DNA of 64,000 nucleotides from NCBI RefSeq assembly GCF_009749465.1, contig NZ_WBIS01000001.1, positions 558,001-622,000 of the forward strand. The letters are read 5' to 3'. How positions within the stretch are numbered: the first letter of the stretch is position 1; each line of letters starts with the position of its first letter. The DNA comes from Agromyces terreus (GTDB taxonomy: Bacteria; Actinomycetota; Actinomycetes; Actinomycetales; Microbacteriaceae). The notes under the pieces were generated by a model. It had not been told where the DNA came from, searched no databases, and was given only the letters and a program-made list of their open reading frames with translations. A program made the translations under genes and the position numbers. Positions 63,082-64,000 of this stretch are shown piece by piece.

Positions 63082-64000
63082 CCGACCCCACCCCGCACGC
63101 CGCCCTTCGCGGCGCGATCGACCTGTCGTCGCTCGTGCAGCGGCCGCAGCAGCAGAGTCCCGCCGGGGCCGAGACCGCCCCGGGCGGCGACCCCGTCGTC
63201 TTCCAGACGGATGACGCCGGATTCGGCGCCGTCCTCGAACTCTCGCGCACCGTTCCGGTCGTCGTGGCGGTGTGGGCGTCCTGGAGCGAGCCGTCGACCG
63301 GACTCGTCGAGGCGCTCGAGCGGCTCGTCCGCGCCCGCGGCGGTCGGCTCGTGCTCGCCGCGGCCGATGCCGATCGCAGCCCGCAGCTCGTGCAGGCGTT
63401 CCAGGTCCAGTCGGTCCCCACGGTCGTCGCCCTCGTCGCGGGGCAGCCGGTGCCGCTGTTCGCGGGCGTCCAGCCCGACGAGGTCGTCGACCAGGTGTTC
63501 GACCAGCTGCTCGAGCTCGCGTCGCAGCACGGGGTCACCGGCTCCGTCCAGGCGCCGGAGGGCGATGCCCCCGAGGCGGAGCAGGCTCCCGCCGAGCCGC
63601 CCCTGCCGCCGCTGCACCAGGAGGCCTACGACGCGATCGAGCGCGGTGACTTCACGGCCGCGGCATCCGCATACCGCACCGCGATCGCCCAGGACCCGCG
63701 TGACCAGATGGCGATCGCCGGCCTCGCGCAGGCGAACCTGCTCGGCCGCCTCTCCGGCAAGACGCTCGACGCGGTCCGCAACGCCGCCGCCGCGGGGCCC
63801 GACGACCTGCAGGCGCAGCTCGACGTCGCCGATCTCGACCTGTCGGGCGGGCACGTCGACGACGCGTTCGATCGTCTGCTCTCGATGTTCCCGAAGCTCG
63901 ACGCCGATCAGAAGAAGCTCGTGCGCGAACGCCTCGTCGAACTGTTCGAGGTCGTCGGCACCGACGACCCGCGCGTGGCCGTCGCCCGTCGCCGGCTCAC
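63078..64000 (+). CDS. YbbN-like thioredoxin-fold/TPR protein (3' end outside window)
   Basis: At least 307 residues, open at the window end. A thioredoxin-like domain (residues ~40-145, PVVVAVWASWSEPSTGLVEA, QVQSVPTVVALVAGQPV) is followed by TPR-like helices (EAYDAIERGDFTAAASAYRT). The redox CxxC is replaced by SEPS, so it cannot act as a dithiol reductase. CnoX/YbbN proteins are chaperones for GroEL and DnaK clients; a similar role is plausible. GTG 63078 overlaps the preceding stop as GTGA. Confidence 0.88.
   Translation, partial: MTDPTPHAALRGAIDLSSLVQRPQQQSPAGAETAPGGDPVVFQTDDAGFGAVLELSRTVPVVVAVWASWSEPSTGLVEALERLVRARGGRLVLAAADADRSPQLVQAFQVQSVPTVVALVAGQPVPLFAGVQPDEVVDQVFDQLLELASQHGVTGSVQAPEGDAPEAEQAPAEPPLPPLHQEAYDAIERGDFTAAASAYRTAIAQDPRDQMAIAGLAQANLLGRLSGKTLDAVRNAAAAGPDDLQAQLDVADLDLSGGHVDDAFDRLLSMFPKLDADQKKLVRERLVELFEVVGTDDPRVAVARRRL

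Overview
The window is high-GC (roughly 70 percent), densely coded actinobacterial chromosome. Gene content and order point to the family Microbacteriaceae. The clues are the core blocks recG-coaD, yceD-rpmF-rnc-mutM-smc-ftsY-ffh, rpsP-KH-rimM-trmD and rplS-lepB-rnhB-DUF2469-yraN-comM-dprA-xerC-M23-rpsB-tsf-pyrH-frr-cdsA, DivIVA-type proteins, and many leaderless genes with a TANNNT box 6-8 bases before the start codon. A genus such as Agromyces is a guess from general resemblance. No rRNA, tRNA, CRISPR array, insertion sequence or prophage was found. No gene-free gap exceeds about 285 bases.

Layout. 0.1-3.1 kb: TPR protein and recG. 3.1-8.3 kb: coaD, then a moxR/DUF58/transglutaminase membrane operon. 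8.3-10.8 kb: yceD-rpmF-rnc-mutM. 10.7-11.9 kb: a convergent double-GNAT protein. 12.1-15.8 kb: smc. 15.8-18.5 kb, minus strand: a flavin-dependent oxidoreductase and a trehalose-synthase-like GH13 enzyme. 18.6-21.7 kb: ftsY, a DUF2004-like gene, a 93-base palindromic element, ffh. 21.7-27.5 kb, accessory: a spermidine-synthase-like protein and a GH1 beta-glucosidase diverging from a 30-base palindrome, a YbdK-type ligase, and a proline racemase/ornithine cyclodeaminase-family pair. 27.7-29.7 kb: rpsP-KH-rimM-trmD.

29.8-41.0 kb is a complete-looking nitrate assimilation island lying between trmD and map-rplS. It has a cobaltochelatase/ferrochelatase-type CbiX, a nitrate reductase with its flavoprotein partner, NarK, a HemD-wHTH regulator, CobA, NirB and NirD. 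NarK imports nitrate, NasA reduces it to nitrite, NirBD reduces nitrite to ammonium, and CobA plus CbiX make two of the three siroheme steps. Four promoters in the island carry GlnR-like GAAAC boxes, each exactly 10 bases upstream of a TANNNT -10 element. This is the best-supported regulatory finding here.

41.0-56.2 kb is translation, secretion, DNA uptake/recombination and lipid housekeeping. 56.3-64 kb holds cell-envelope and unknown genes: a transglycosylase-like protein, a small zinc-site protein, a hydrolase, an AI-2E-family exporter, a long DivIVA/Scy-like coiled coil, a 661-residue protein with an internal lipoprotein signal, and a YbbN-like thioredoxin-fold protein cut by the window end.

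Across the whole window the octamer GGCATCCG/CGGATGCC is strongly over-represented (about 33 and 25 copies by eye). In genes it is spelled with the otherwise uncommon codons GCA (Ala-Ser) and GAT (Asp-Ala), and between genes it sometimes forms inverted pairs. I know of no description of it and flag it as the most unusual genome-scale signal.
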